From: CAVSJJ01 sp963728395 | GTDB taxonomy: Bacteria > Actinomycetota > Actinomycetes > Actinomycetales > Dermatophilaceae | Length of the DNA stretch: 64,000 nucleotides | Assembly (NCBI GenBank): GCA_963728395.1 | Contig: CAVSJJ010000009.1 | Span: 62,001-126,000 of the forward strand | Reading direction: 5' to 3' | In this document: piece after piece, positions 41,577-49,668 of the stretch | Numbering within the stretch: position 1 is the first letter of the stretch | How the letters are laid out: each line of letters opens with the position of its first letter | Position numbers and translations under genes: made by a program | Notes under the pieces: model-generated | What the model was told of the DNA's origin: nothing | Database searches by the model: none | What the model saw: only the letters and a program-made list of their open reading frames with translations

Positions 41577-42599
41577 TCAGCGGGCGGCGGCATACGCCGT
41601 CCGGGCCGCGGCCCAGGGCCCACGCCGTTCGGGCAGGTCGGCGATGACCGCGCTGAGCTGAGCGGAGAAGTCGAGGCTCGCCTCGCGCGGGAGCAGGCTC
41701 GGCAGGTTGTCGATCGCGACGACCCCGACCGGGCGTGCGCCGGGGCCGACGAGGCGCACCGGGTGCTCCCACGTCGTGATGGCCGCGTTGACCGGCAGCA
41801 GGTTGTGCTCGCTCGTCACGTCGCACGTCACATCGACGATGGTGCGCAGGGGCCGGGCGGGACCGGCGAGGTCCTCGTCGCGGACGAACGGCGGCGCCGG
41901 AACGGACGAGGCGACGCAGTTGACGAGGAGGTCGTGCTCGAGGATCGCCGACCGGTCCAGCGCCCTGGTCTCGGCGACGTCCCACTCGGTCACCGACGCC
42001 CCGGCCACGGCGAGCGCGTCGACGGCGCCGCGACCGCTGCGGCCGAGCGCACCGATGACGAGGGCGCGCAGCGGCGACCCGTCGGCGGTGAGCCCGGCGT
42101 CGAAGTCCGCCCGGCTGGCCGGTGCGACCGGGCCGGTGAGCCGGGCGCGGGCGGCGCGGACGCCCAGCCCGGCGCCGACGTAGCCGGCCCAGTAGCCGAA
42201 GGCGACGACCCGGCGGCCCGCGACGGTGAGGTACTCGACGTCGAGGAGCTCACCGGCGCCCTCGGCGAACCGGGCGAGGAGGTCGCCCGCTCCCTGCTGT
42301 CCCTTGAAGGCGTGGGCGAAGTAGATGTGGGTATGCCGCAGCGCACGCGGCGTCTCGGGCAGCTCCTTGATCCCGACGATGCAGGCGTCATCCGGGGCCG
42401 TGGGCCACGACCCCGGCGCGGTCACCGCACAGCCGGCCGCGGCATACGCGCCGATGGGGAACACGCGGGTGGCCGAGTCCTCCACGCTGACCCGCATCCC
42501 CTCCGCGACGAGCCGCGCGGCGTCGTCCGGGACGATCGGCGCGCGGCGCTCGGTCGCGCGGGTCTCGGCGCGGACCCACAGATGCGCTCCCGTCTCCAC
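41577..42599 (-). CDS. Saccharopine dehydrogenase-like protein (NAD+, L-lysine forming type)
   Basis: A 340-residue protein of the alanine/saccharopine dehydrogenase superfamily. Near the start is LWVRAETRATERRAPIVPDDAA with the conserved Arg/Glu pair, then the KELP block in IVGIKELPET, His in YFAHAFKGQQGAG, and the nucleotide loop VIGALGRSGRGAVDAL. The C-terminal half VDVTCDVTSEHNLLPVN matches yeast Lys1-like enzymes. In bacteria this may make or break saccharopine-like opines or polyamine adducts. ATG 42599. Upstream lies a family B repeat. Confidence 0.85.
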   Translation of the reverse strand: METGAHLWVRAETRATERRAPIVPDDAARLVAEGMRVSVEDSATRVFPIGAYAAAGCAVTAPGSWPTAPDDACIVGIKELPETPRALRHTHIYFAHAFKGQQGAGDLLARFAEGAGELLDVEYLTVAGRRVVAFGYWAGYVGAGLGVRAARARLTGPVAPASRADFDAGLTADGSPLRALVIGALGRSGRGAVDALAVAGASVTEWDVAETRALDRSAILEHDLLVNCVASSVPAPPFVRDEDLAGPARPLRTIVDVTCDVTSEHNLLPVNAAITTWEHPVRLVGPGARPVGVVAIDNLPSLLPREASLDFSAQLSAVIADLPERRGPWAAARTAYAAAR

Positions 42600-42630
42600 G
42601 CCTCGACCCTAGCCCGCCCGCCCCCGCCAC

Positions 42631-42708
42631 GACTTTCCCGCCGCAGGCGGGAATGTGGCACTTCGCCGGGGAACCTTCCCGGGGGGAAGTGCCACGTTCC
42701 GGGGTGAG
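42631..42708. repeat. Palindromic intergenic repeat, family B copy 2
   Basis: The inverted copy of the element at 23883. Hairpin TTCCCGCC-GCA-GGCGGGAA (42635-42653), then GTGGCACTT (42655-42663) paired with AAGTGCCAC (42687-42695), then GTTCCGGGGTGAGG. Only a few positions differ from the other copy. Here it lies in a divergent gap between start codons, so it is not simply a terminator. Confidence 0.85.
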
Positions 42709-42754
42709 GTCCTCGGCGGAAGGCCCACGGCGCCTTGCGGTCGTCGCACGCCTA

Positions 42755-42774
42755 CATGTACCATTTGGTACATG
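42755..42774. promoter_or_regulatory. Perfect operator overlapping the SRPBCC start codon
   Basis: CATGTACCATTTGGTACATG is a perfect inverted repeat with 8-base arms and a 4-base AT spacer. Its last three bases are the ATG of the SRPBCC gene at 42772. The second gene of that operon is a TetR regulator, so this is a probable autorepressor site that would block initiation. Confidence 0.8.
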
Positions 42775-43203
42775 CACGCGACCCGCCTCACGAGTGCCAC
42801 CCCCGACGAGCTGTGGCCGATCCTGTCCGACCTGCGCCGCTGGCCCGAGTGGCTTCCCACCGTCGACACGGCCGAGCCCGCCACGCCGCAGACCCCCGAC
42901 GGGGTCGGCGCGGCATACGACCTCAGCCAGCCCCGGCTTCCCCGGGCCCGCTGGACGGTCACCGACTGGCGCCCCGGGGCGGGCTTCACCTGGACGTCGC
43001 GGGCCCTCGGCGTGACCTCCGTCGGCCACCGCGAGCTGCGATCCACGGCCGGCGGCCGCACCGAGATCGTCCTCGCCATCGACTGGAGCGGACCGGCGTC
43101 GTGGCTCGTCCGCCTCGGCTACGGACGGCTGACCCAGCGCTACCTCGACACCGAGGCGGCGGCGCTCGCGGCCCGCGCCGAGTCCCGCTCGTCCGCCCCG
43201 TGA
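42772..43203 (+). CDS. SRPBCC (START-like) ligand-binding protein
   Basis: A 143-residue SRPBCC-fold protein: ATPDELWPILSDLRRWPEWLPTV near the N-terminus, GAAYDLSQPRLPRARWTVTDW mid-chain and a C-terminal helix (WLVRLGYGRLTQRYLDTEAAALAARA). The fold makes a deep hydrophobic pocket for lipids or polyketides. The ATG has a 20-base palindrome ending on it and no ribosome site, so the mRNA is probably leaderless. It overlaps the TetR gene by GTGA at 43200-43203. A small-molecule sensor/binding partner of that repressor is plausible. Confidence 0.85.
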   Translation: MHATRLTSATPDELWPILSDLRRWPEWLPTVDTAEPATPQTPDGVGAAYDLSQPRLPRARWTVTDWRPGAGFTWTSRALGVTSVGHRELRSTAGGRTEIVLAIDWSGPASWLVRLGYGRLTQRYLDTEAAALAARAESRSSAP

Positions 43204-43763
43204 CCCCGCCGGCCGGCGACGCCCGCGCGGACCTGCTCGCCCGCGCGGTCGGTTGGTTCGCGGCGAACGGGATCGGCGACACGAGCCTGCGCGGCCTGGC
43301 CACAGCGCTCGGAACCAGCCATCGGATGCTCATCTACCACTTCGGCTCGCGCGAGGGCCTGCTCAGCGCCGTCGTCGAGCTCGTCGAACGGGGCGAGCGC
43401 GCCGCGATGGAGGAGCTCCTCGCCGGCTCGAGCGACCCCTTCGAGGCGGGCGCGGCATTCTGGGAGCACGTCGCGGCGCGCGCGGAGACCTTCGCTCCGC
43501 TCTTCTTCGAGCTCTCGGGCGCCGCGATGCAGGGCAAGCCGTATGCCGCGTCCCTGCGCGACTGGCTCGTCGCCGGCTGGGTGGGTCCGCTCACCGACGC
43601 CTACCTCAGGCTCGGGATGGCCGAGGACCGGGCGGACGAGCTCGCCCACCTCTCGCTCGCCGCCGCGCGGGGGCTGCTCTTCGAGGTGGCCGTCACCGGC
43701 GACCGCTCTCCCGCCGACGCGGCGATGCGCCGGCTCACCGCCATGGTCCGCGCGGGGCTGTAG
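43200..43763 (+). CDS. TetR-family regulator, coupled to SRPBCC gene
   Basis: A 187-residue TetR regulator. The HTH is compact (GWFAANGIGDTSLRGLATALGTSHRMLIYHFGSREGLLSAV, about 14-52). The ligand domain is mostly helical with AAFWEHVAARAETFAPLFFELSGAAM. GTG 43200 overlaps the SRPBCC stop. It most likely binds the palindrome at 42755 and represses its own operon. The inducer may be the ligand of the SRPBCC protein (inference). Confidence 0.92.
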   Translation: MTPPAGDARADLLARAVGWFAANGIGDTSLRGLATALGTSHRMLIYHFGSREGLLSAVVELVERGERAAMEELLAGSSDPFEAGAAFWEHVAARAETFAPLFFELSGAAMQGKPYAASLRDWLVAGWVGPLTDAYLRLGMAEDRADELAHLSLAAARGLLFEVAVTGDRSPADAAMRRLTAMVRAGL

Positions 43764-43830
43764 GACCGGCGGGCTCCGGGTCGCGCTCCGCTCCGTGGTG
43801 GCGGCGCGGACCGCGCGCTAGCGTGCCGTC

Positions 43831-44562
43831 GTGGCCTTTCCCGTCGCGATGCTCCGGCGCTACCCGGTGAAGTCGATGGGTGGCGAGGCGCTGACCTCGG
43901 TCACCCTCGACCATCGCGGCATCGTCGGAGACCGCTGGTATGCCGTGTCCGACGAGGACGGCCGGCTCGCGTCGGGCAAGTCGACGAGCCGGTTCCGTCG
44001 GCGCGACGCCGTCTTCGAGTATGCCGCGCGGACCGACCGCGGCCGCGTCATCGTCACCGGCCCGCGGGAGTCCTGGCGGGTCGGCGATGCCGACCTCGAC
44101 AGGGAGCTGTCCGCGGCGATGGACGCGACGGTGCGGGTGAGCGCCGAGGGCGAGGCCCCGCACCAGGACGCCGGACAGGTCTCCCTCGTCGGCACCGCCT
44201 CGCTGGAGTGGTGCCGCCACCACCTCGAGGTCGACGTCGACCCGAGACGGCTTCGCCCCAACGTCGTCGTCGCGACGAGCGTGCCGTTCATCGAGGAGAC
44301 CTGGGTCGACATGACGCTGGCGGTCGGGACGGCCGAGCTGCACGTCGTCGAGCGCATCGAGCGGTGCCGGATGACCGATCTCGCCCAGGACGGGCTGTCC
44401 GCGACGACCCCCCTGCTTGCCGCCCTGGCCACGGAGCGCGACCTGCGCCTCGGCGTCTACTGCTCGGTGGAGAAGCCAGGTCGCATCGCCGTCGGCGACC
44501 GGACGACGGTGCGCCGGAGCGTCCGTCGGGCTGCAGTCGTCGACCCCAGCCGGATGGTGTGA
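43831..44562 (+). CDS. MOSC-domain molybdenum cofactor protein
   Basis: A 243-residue MOSC protein of the mARC/YcbX-like group. The N-terminal beta-barrel starts LRRYPVKSMGGEAL with the Lys that binds molybdopterin phosphate, followed by RGIVGDRWYAV. The MOSC core contains IERCRMTDL, whose Cys is the expected Mo ligand. It probably reduces N-hydroxylated substrates using Moco. GTG start at 43831. It sits alone between the TetR gene and a TOPRIM gene. Confidence 0.9.
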   Translation: MAFPVAMLRRYPVKSMGGEALTSVTLDHRGIVGDRWYAVSDEDGRLASGKSTSRFRRRDAVFEYAARTDRGRVIVTGPRESWRVGDADLDRELSAAMDATVRVSAEGEAPHQDAGQVSLVGTASLEWCRHHLEVDVDPRRLRPNVVVATSVPFIEETWVDMTLAVGTAELHVVERIERCRMTDLAQDGLSATTPLLAALATERDLRLGVYCSVEKPGRIAVGDRTTVRRSVRRAAVVDPSRMV

Positions 44563-44610
44563 GGCGAGCTCTCGTGACGCGCAGCGGAGTTCGCCACCGC
44601 GGGGACCAGG

Positions 44611-45159
44611 GTGACGACGGCCCGACCGCTCGCCGCCGACGGCGTCGAGGTCGTCGTCATCGGCGGCGCGACGAACATCGGGCACTACCTCGACCGCCTC
44701 GGCCCGCTCAGCGACCGGGTCACCCTTGCCGGGCTGTGCGACGCCGGCGAGGAGCGGTTCGTCGCCGGTGGGCTCGAGCGCGCGGGGTTCGGTCGGGGCC
44801 TGGACCGCGACGACCTCGCGGCCCTCGGCTTCTTCGTCTGCGTCGACGACCTCGAGGACGAGCTGATCCGGGCCCTCGGCGTGGCCGCCGTGGAGGCGAT
44901 CGTGGCCGAGCAGCGCGAGCTCGACACGTTCCGTCTCTTCCAGAGCCAGCCCGCACAGCGGGACCGTCCCGCCGCTGCCCAGCTGCGTCGCTTCCTCGGC
45001 ACCCGGTCGATGCGCAAGATCCGCTACGGCGGGCTGCTGGCGGCGCGTCTGGCCGCCGATGCCGTGCCGGCCCCGCTCGCGGACGTCCTGGCGAGGGTCC
45101 GCGCCCGGCCCGAGCAGGCGGCATACCGTTGGGGCGAGGGCGAACCCGCCTCCGAGTGA
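44611..45159 (+). CDS. Stand-alone TOPRIM domain protein (OLD-type)
   Basis: A 182-residue protein that looks like the TOPRIM half of an OLD-family nuclease without its ABC-type ATPase. VEVVVIGGATNIGHYLDRLG opens the domain, AGLCDAGEERF and VCVDDLEDELIRALG carry the acidic metal-binding residues, and QPAQRDRPAAAQLRRFLGTRS is the family tail. Stand-alone members are common in actinobacteria and may be ribonucleases or DNA-processing enzymes. The first TOPRIM Glu is not obvious. GTG 44611 has a weak ribosome site. No ATPase partner is nearby. Confidence 0.8.
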   Translation: MTTARPLAADGVEVVVIGGATNIGHYLDRLGPLSDRVTLAGLCDAGEERFVAGGLERAGFGRGLDRDDLAALGFFVCVDDLEDELIRALGVAAVEAIVAEQRELDTFRLFQSQPAQRDRPAAAQLRRFLGTRSMRKIRYGGLLAARLAADAVPAPLADVLARVRARPEQAAYRWGEGEPASE

Positions 45160-45222
45160 CGTGGCACACGTCATTACGCTGGGACGGCCGACCCACCGTC
45201 CCGGCAGCAGAGCGAGGAACCC

Positions 45223-46437
45223 ATGCCCGACCAGGCGCCATCCTCGACGGTCCTCGTCATCAACGCGGGGAGCTCGTCGCTGAAGTTCGCCCTCATCGAC
45301 TCCGACTCCGGCGCCCGGGTCCTGTCCGGCCTCGCCGAGCGGTTGGGTGGCGACGACGCCCGGCTGCGGCTCGACGGTCCGAACGGCCGGTCCGAGGGGA
45401 TCCTCGACGGCACCTCGCACCGCTCCGCCGTCGGGGCGATCGTCCAGGCGGTCGGCGGCCTCGACCGTGCCCTGCACCCGGTCGGGGTCGGGCACCGGGT
45501 CGTCCACGGCGGCGAGCGGTTCGCCGACTCGGTCCTCATCACCGACGACGTCATCGACGCCATCGAGGAGTTCGCGGCGCTCGCGCCGCTGCACAACCCG
45601 CCCGGGCTGCTCGGGATCAAGGCGGCGCTGCACGCCTGGCCCGACGTTCCCCAGGTCGCGGTGTTCGACACCGCCTTCCACCAGACGATGCCGCCGCGGG
45701 CCTACCGGTATGCCGTTCCCGAGGCGTGGTACGCCGACTTCGGCGTCCGTCGCTACGGCTTCCACGGCACGAGCCACCGCTATGTCAGCGCCCGGACGGC
45801 CGAGCTGCTCGGCCGGGACCGGGCCGACCTCGCCGTCGTCATCGCCCACCTCGGAAACGGCTGCAGTGCGACGGCGGTCCTCGGTGGCCGCTCCGTCGAC
45901 ACGACGATGGGTCTCACCCCGCTCGAGGGGCTGGTCATGGGCACTCGGTCCGGCGACATCGACCCGGGGATCTTCGCCTACCTCGATGACGCCCACGGCC
46001 TGTCGGCCCACGCGATCACGACGTCGCTGAACAAGGAGAGCGGCCTGCTCGGCCTGTCCGGGGCGACGAACGACATGCGCGAGCTGTGGGAGGCGTTCGA
46101 CGCCGGTGACGAGCGCGCGGCCCTGGCCGTCGACGTCTTCGTCTACCGGCTGGCCGCCAAGCTCGCCGGACTGGTGGTCGGCCTCGGCCGGCTCGACGCG
46201 CTCGCCTTCACCGGTGGGATCGGCGAACACGACGAGCGAGTGCGCGCCCGCACCGTCGAGGCGCTCGGGTTCCTCGGGTTGACGCTCGACCCCCGGCTCA
46301 ACGACGAGCACGGCGCCGGCGCCGGCGGCCGCATCGACGCCGGGTCCGGCCCGGCCGTCCTCGTCGTGCCGACCGACGAGGAGCTCATGATCGCGATGGA
46401 CACGATCCGGGTCACCGGGTCGACGGACGAGGAGTGA
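45223..46437 (+). CDS. ackA: Acetate kinase
   Basis: A 404-residue acetate kinase. The family motifs are in order: LVINAGSSSLKFAL at 7-20, VVHGGERF (about 88), DTAFHQTM (about 147) with catalytic Asp, GFHGTSHRYVS, VIAHLGNGCS and FTGGIGEHDERVR. It converts acetyl phosphate and ADP to acetate and ATP. ATG 45223 with AGGAACC upstream. It precedes pta by seven bases, the reverse of the usual gene order in many bacteria, and the two surely form one transcript. Confidence 0.97.
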   Translation: MPDQAPSSTVLVINAGSSSLKFALIDSDSGARVLSGLAERLGGDDARLRLDGPNGRSEGILDGTSHRSAVGAIVQAVGGLDRALHPVGVGHRVVHGGERFADSVLITDDVIDAIEEFAALAPLHNPPGLLGIKAALHAWPDVPQVAVFDTAFHQTMPPRAYRYAVPEAWYADFGVRRYGFHGTSHRYVSARTAELLGRDRADLAVVIAHLGNGCSATAVLGGRSVDTTMGLTPLEGLVMGTRSGDIDPGIFAYLDDAHGLSAHAITTSLNKESGLLGLSGATNDMRELWEAFDAGDERAALAVDVFVYRLAAKLAGLVVGLGRLDALAFTGGIGEHDERVRARTVEALGFLGLTLDPRLNDEHGAGAGGRIDAGSGPAVLVVPTDEELMIAMDTIRVTGSTDEE

Positions 46438-46444
46438 CCCAACC

Positions 46445-48568
46445 GTGGCACGAACCCTGCTGGTCGCCCCGAGCGGCCCCCGCGTCGGCCTGACGAGTGC
46501 CTGCCTCGGCCTGCTCCGGGCGCTCGACGAGCGCGGTGTCGACGTCGGCTACTTCCGGCCGCTCGGTCAGCCCGGCGCGGATGCCCGGCGCGACGTCTCG
46601 GCGGAGCTGGTCCGCGCCCTCACCCCGCTGCGCCCCGCCGACCCGCTGCCCGGCGACGCCCTCGACGAGATGCTGAGCACGGGCGGAATCGACGCCGTTC
46701 TCGAGGAGGTCGTCACCCGGTGGCAGAGCAGCGAGAACCACGACGTCGTCGTCACCGAGGGCCTCAACCCGGGGCCCACCCAGATCTACTCGGGGCGGGT
46801 CAACCAGGCGATGGCGCGGGCCCTCAACGCTGACGTCGTCCTCGTCGGCACCTTCCCCCCCACCGAGGGCAGCGCCGATCCCGGGAGCCACGCCGCGGCC
46901 GTCCAGAGCGAGGCCGTCGACCACCTCGCCGAGGCGCTGGCGATCACGAGGGCGACGTACTCGACGGGTGAGACGACCAGGGTCGTCGGCTGCATCGTCA
47001 ACCGGGTCCCGAACGACCCGGAGGTCATGGAGCTGCTCGGGCGGGCACTGGACCAGCGTGGCCTGCGGCTGCTCGCGGCCATCCCCTACCGCGCGGAGCT
47101 GACCCAGCCCCGGGTGCGTGACCTCGTCCGCGAGACCGGATGCCGGGTGTTGAGCGAGGGTGACCTCGACCGACGGATCAAGGGTGCCTCGGTCTTCGCC
47201 CAGGCCGTGCCGGGCGGCCTGCGGGTCCTCACCGAGGGTGAGCTCGTCGTCGTCCCGGGCGACCGGCACGACGTCATCATGGCGGCGAGTCTCGCCGCCC
47301 TCGGGGGGACCCCGCTGGCGGCGCTCCTGCTCAGCGCCGGCGTCGAACCCGACCCCACCGTCTGGTCGCTGTGCCGCTCCGCCGTCGAGACGGGACTGCC
47401 GGTCCTGGTGACGGACGTCATGACCTACGACGCGGTCACCCTCGTCCAGGACATCGACATCGAGCTGACGCCCGACGACGTGCCGCGCGGCGACGCCGTC
47501 ATGGCGCATGGCGCCGCCGCCTTCGACGAAGAGGTCATCGCCGGCGTCCTCTCCGCTCCCGAGGCGCGCCGGCTCAGCCCGGCCGCCTTCCGCTTCCGGC
47601 TCGTCGAGCTCGCCCGCCGGGCCGATGCCCGGATCGTCCTGCCCGAGGGGCTCGAGCCACGCACCCTGCGCGCGGCGGTCGAGTGCGCGAACCGCGGCAT
47701 CGCCCGCCCGGTCCTCCTCGGCCCCCCGGACGCGGTGCACACCCGCATCGCCAACCTCGGCCTCGAGGTGCCGCCCGGCCTCGAGATCATCGACCCCGAG
47801 GCGATCGCCGAGCAGTACGTCGCCCCGCTCACCGCGCTGCGGGCCCACAAGGGCTGGACCGAGGACGTCGCCCGGGAGCGGCTCCTCACCGACCCGATCA
47901 CGGTCGGGACGATGATGGTCCAGACGGGTGAGGTCGCCGGCCTCGTCGCGGGGGCCGAGCACACCACCGCGCACACCGTCCGGCCCGCCCTCCAGATCCT
48001 CGGAACGGCCGGCGACTCCTCGCTCGTCTCCTCGGTCTTCTTCATGTGCCTGCCCGACGAGGTGCTCGTCTACGGCGACTGCGCGATCAACACCAACCCC
48101 ACCGCGGAGCAGCTCGCGGACATCGCCATCCAGAGCGCCGGTTCGGCCGCGGCATTCGGCATCGAGCCGCGGGTCGCGATGATCAGCTTCAGCACCGGGG
48201 AGTCCGGCTCCGGCCGGGACGTCGAGAAGGTCGTCGAGGCCACCCGGCTCGTCCGCGAGCGCCGTCCCGACCTGGCCGTGGACGGTCCGCTGCAGTACGA
48301 CGCCGCCGCCTCGCGCTCGGTCGGCAAGAGCAAACGGCCTGGCAGCCTTGTCGCGGGCCGGGCCACCGTGTTCGTCTTTCCCGACCTCGACACCGGCAAC
48401 ACCACCTACAAGGCGGTCCAGCGCAGCGCCGACGTCGTCAGCATCGGCCCGATGCTCCAGGGGCTCGCCCAGCCGGTCAACGACCTCAGCCGGGGCGCCC
48501 TCGTCGAGGACATCGTCTACACGATTGCCCTCACGGCGGTCCAGGCCGGCGCCGCCCATCGTGGGTGA
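46445..48568 (+). CDS. pta: Phosphate acetyltransferase
   Basis: A 707-residue phosphotransacetylase of the long class. The N-terminal BioD-like P-loop region (about 1-220) is followed by a DRTGG domain (about 225-345) and the catalytic PTA_PTB domain (about 385-705), with PEGLEPRTLRA, GAEHTTAHTVRPAL and SKRPGSL. It makes acetyl phosphate from acetyl-CoA. The start is GTG 46445, seven bases after ackA, making ackA-pta an operon. Confidence 0.96.
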   Translation: MARTLLVAPSGPRVGLTSACLGLLRALDERGVDVGYFRPLGQPGADARRDVSAELVRALTPLRPADPLPGDALDEMLSTGGIDAVLEEVVTRWQSSENHDVVVTEGLNPGPTQIYSGRVNQAMARALNADVVLVGTFPPTEGSADPGSHAAAVQSEAVDHLAEALAITRATYSTGETTRVVGCIVNRVPNDPEVMELLGRALDQRGLRLLAAIPYRAELTQPRVRDLVRETGCRVLSEGDLDRRIKGASVFAQAVPGGLRVLTEGELVVVPGDRHDVIMAASLAALGGTPLAALLLSAGVEPDPTVWSLCRSAVETGLPVLVTDVMTYDAVTLVQDIDIELTPDDVPRGDAVMAHGAAAFDEEVIAGVLSAPEARRLSPAAFRFRLVELARRADARIVLPEGLEPRTLRAAVECANRGIARPVLLGPPDAVHTRIANLGLEVPPGLEIIDPEAIAEQYVAPLTALRAHKGWTEDVARERLLTDPITVGTMMVQTGEVAGLVAGAEHTTAHTVRPALQILGTAGDSSLVSSVFFMCLPDEVLVYGDCAINTNPTAEQLADIAIQSAGSAAAFGIEPRVAMISFSTGESGSGRDVEKVVEATRLVRERRPDLAVDGPLQYDAAASRSVGKSKRPGSLVAGRATVFVFPDLDTGNTTYKAVQRSADVVSIGPMLQGLAQPVNDLSRGALVEDIVYTIALTAVQAGAAHRG

Positions 48569-48668
48569 GCGAAACGGCCCGCCCGCTGCCACCGCCGCTC
48601 TACCCTGGCACCGGGCCCACCCGCTCGGGCCCCGGCCCCTTCCTGGCGGGGCCACCGGAGAGGGAACC

Positions 48669-49601
48669 ATGCCCGACGTCACGCTCTTTCGCGTCCGCGG
48701 CGGCGACGCGGTCGAGATCCCCGCGCGCGGTGGCGACGCCACCCTGCGGGGCCTCGTGGCCGCCAACGCCGAGGCGATGCTCGGCGTCACCGCGCTCGCG
48801 ACGGACTACCCCACCGGCTCGCGGCACGGCGGACGGATCGTCGTCGTCGGCCTCGACGAGAACGCCGCCCCTACCGTCGTCGAGGTGGCGAGCGGCCCCG
48901 AGGACGGGGTCCTCGCCCGGGGGGTGTACTTCCTCGACTGGCTCGTGGACCACCGCGCCGACCTCCGGCTGCTCGTGAGCCGGCGGCGCGGCCCGGGGGC
49001 CGACGAGGTCCTCGACTGGGCCGGCGCCCGGCTCATCGCCGTCGCCGCGGCCTTCACCCGCTACGACATCCACCTCGCCGAGCAGCTCGGCCGCCCGGTC
49101 GACCTCGTCCGCTGCACCCGCCTCGAGGACGACCTCCTCACGCTCGAGCACCTCACGCGCGGCCGGGTCGACCGGCCCGATGCCACCGCCACCGTCAGCG
49201 CACCGGGCGCCGCGCCGGCGAACGGCTCGCACGCGCACGCGGCATACCGGACGGTCTCTCAGGACCTCGACGACGCGCCCGAGACGCTTCGCGGGTCGTA
49301 TGCCGCGCTCGCCGACTTCGTCGAGGGGCTGGGCGCGGACGTGACCCGCCGGGTCCGCGACACGTATGTCGCGTTCCGGCGGCTGCGGAACTTCACCTGC
49401 GTCGAGGTCGACCGGCGCGAGAACGCCCTGCTGCTCTATCTGCGCCTCGACCCGGACAGCGTCGAGATCGACGACGACTTCACCCGCGACGTCAGCCGGC
49501 TCGGTCACTTCGGCACCGGCTACCTCGAGGTGCGCGTCACCGACGCCGCGACCCTCGCGCGCGCCCTCCCCCTCGTGAGGGCCAGCTACGCCAACGGCTG
49601 A
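48669..49601 (+). CDS. DUF5655-domain protein (COG3586-like)
   Basis: A 310-residue protein. The C-terminal 100 residues (TYVAFRRLRNFTCVEVDRREN then LLLYLRLDPDSVEI and HFGTGYLEVRV) fit DUF5655. The N-terminal two-thirds look like an endonuclease-fold relative (LDENAAPTVVEV, VLDWAGARLIAVAAAFTRYDIHLAE), as in COG3586 'predicted transport protein' entries. A strong ribosome site (GGAGAGGGAACC) precedes ATG 48669. It follows pta by 100 bases and converges on the alcohol dehydrogenase gene. The nuclease idea is inference. Confidence 0.75.
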   Translation: MPDVTLFRVRGGDAVEIPARGGDATLRGLVAANAEAMLGVTALATDYPTGSRHGGRIVVVGLDENAAPTVVEVASGPEDGVLARGVYFLDWLVDHRADLRLLVSRRRGPGADEVLDWAGARLIAVAAAFTRYDIHLAEQLGRPVDLVRCTRLEDDLLTLEHLTRGRVDRPDATATVSAPGAAPANGSHAHAAYRTVSQDLDDAPETLRGSYAALADFVEGLGADVTRRVRDTYVAFRRLRNFTCVEVDRRENALLLYLRLDPDSVEIDDDFTRDVSRLGHFGTGYLEVRVTDAATLARALPLVRASYANG

Positions 49602-49668
49602 TCGGGCCGTCCGGGCTCGGCCGAGGCGGGACCGCACGTCCGCCCGGCGCTCGGCCCGCCCCCGGGCG

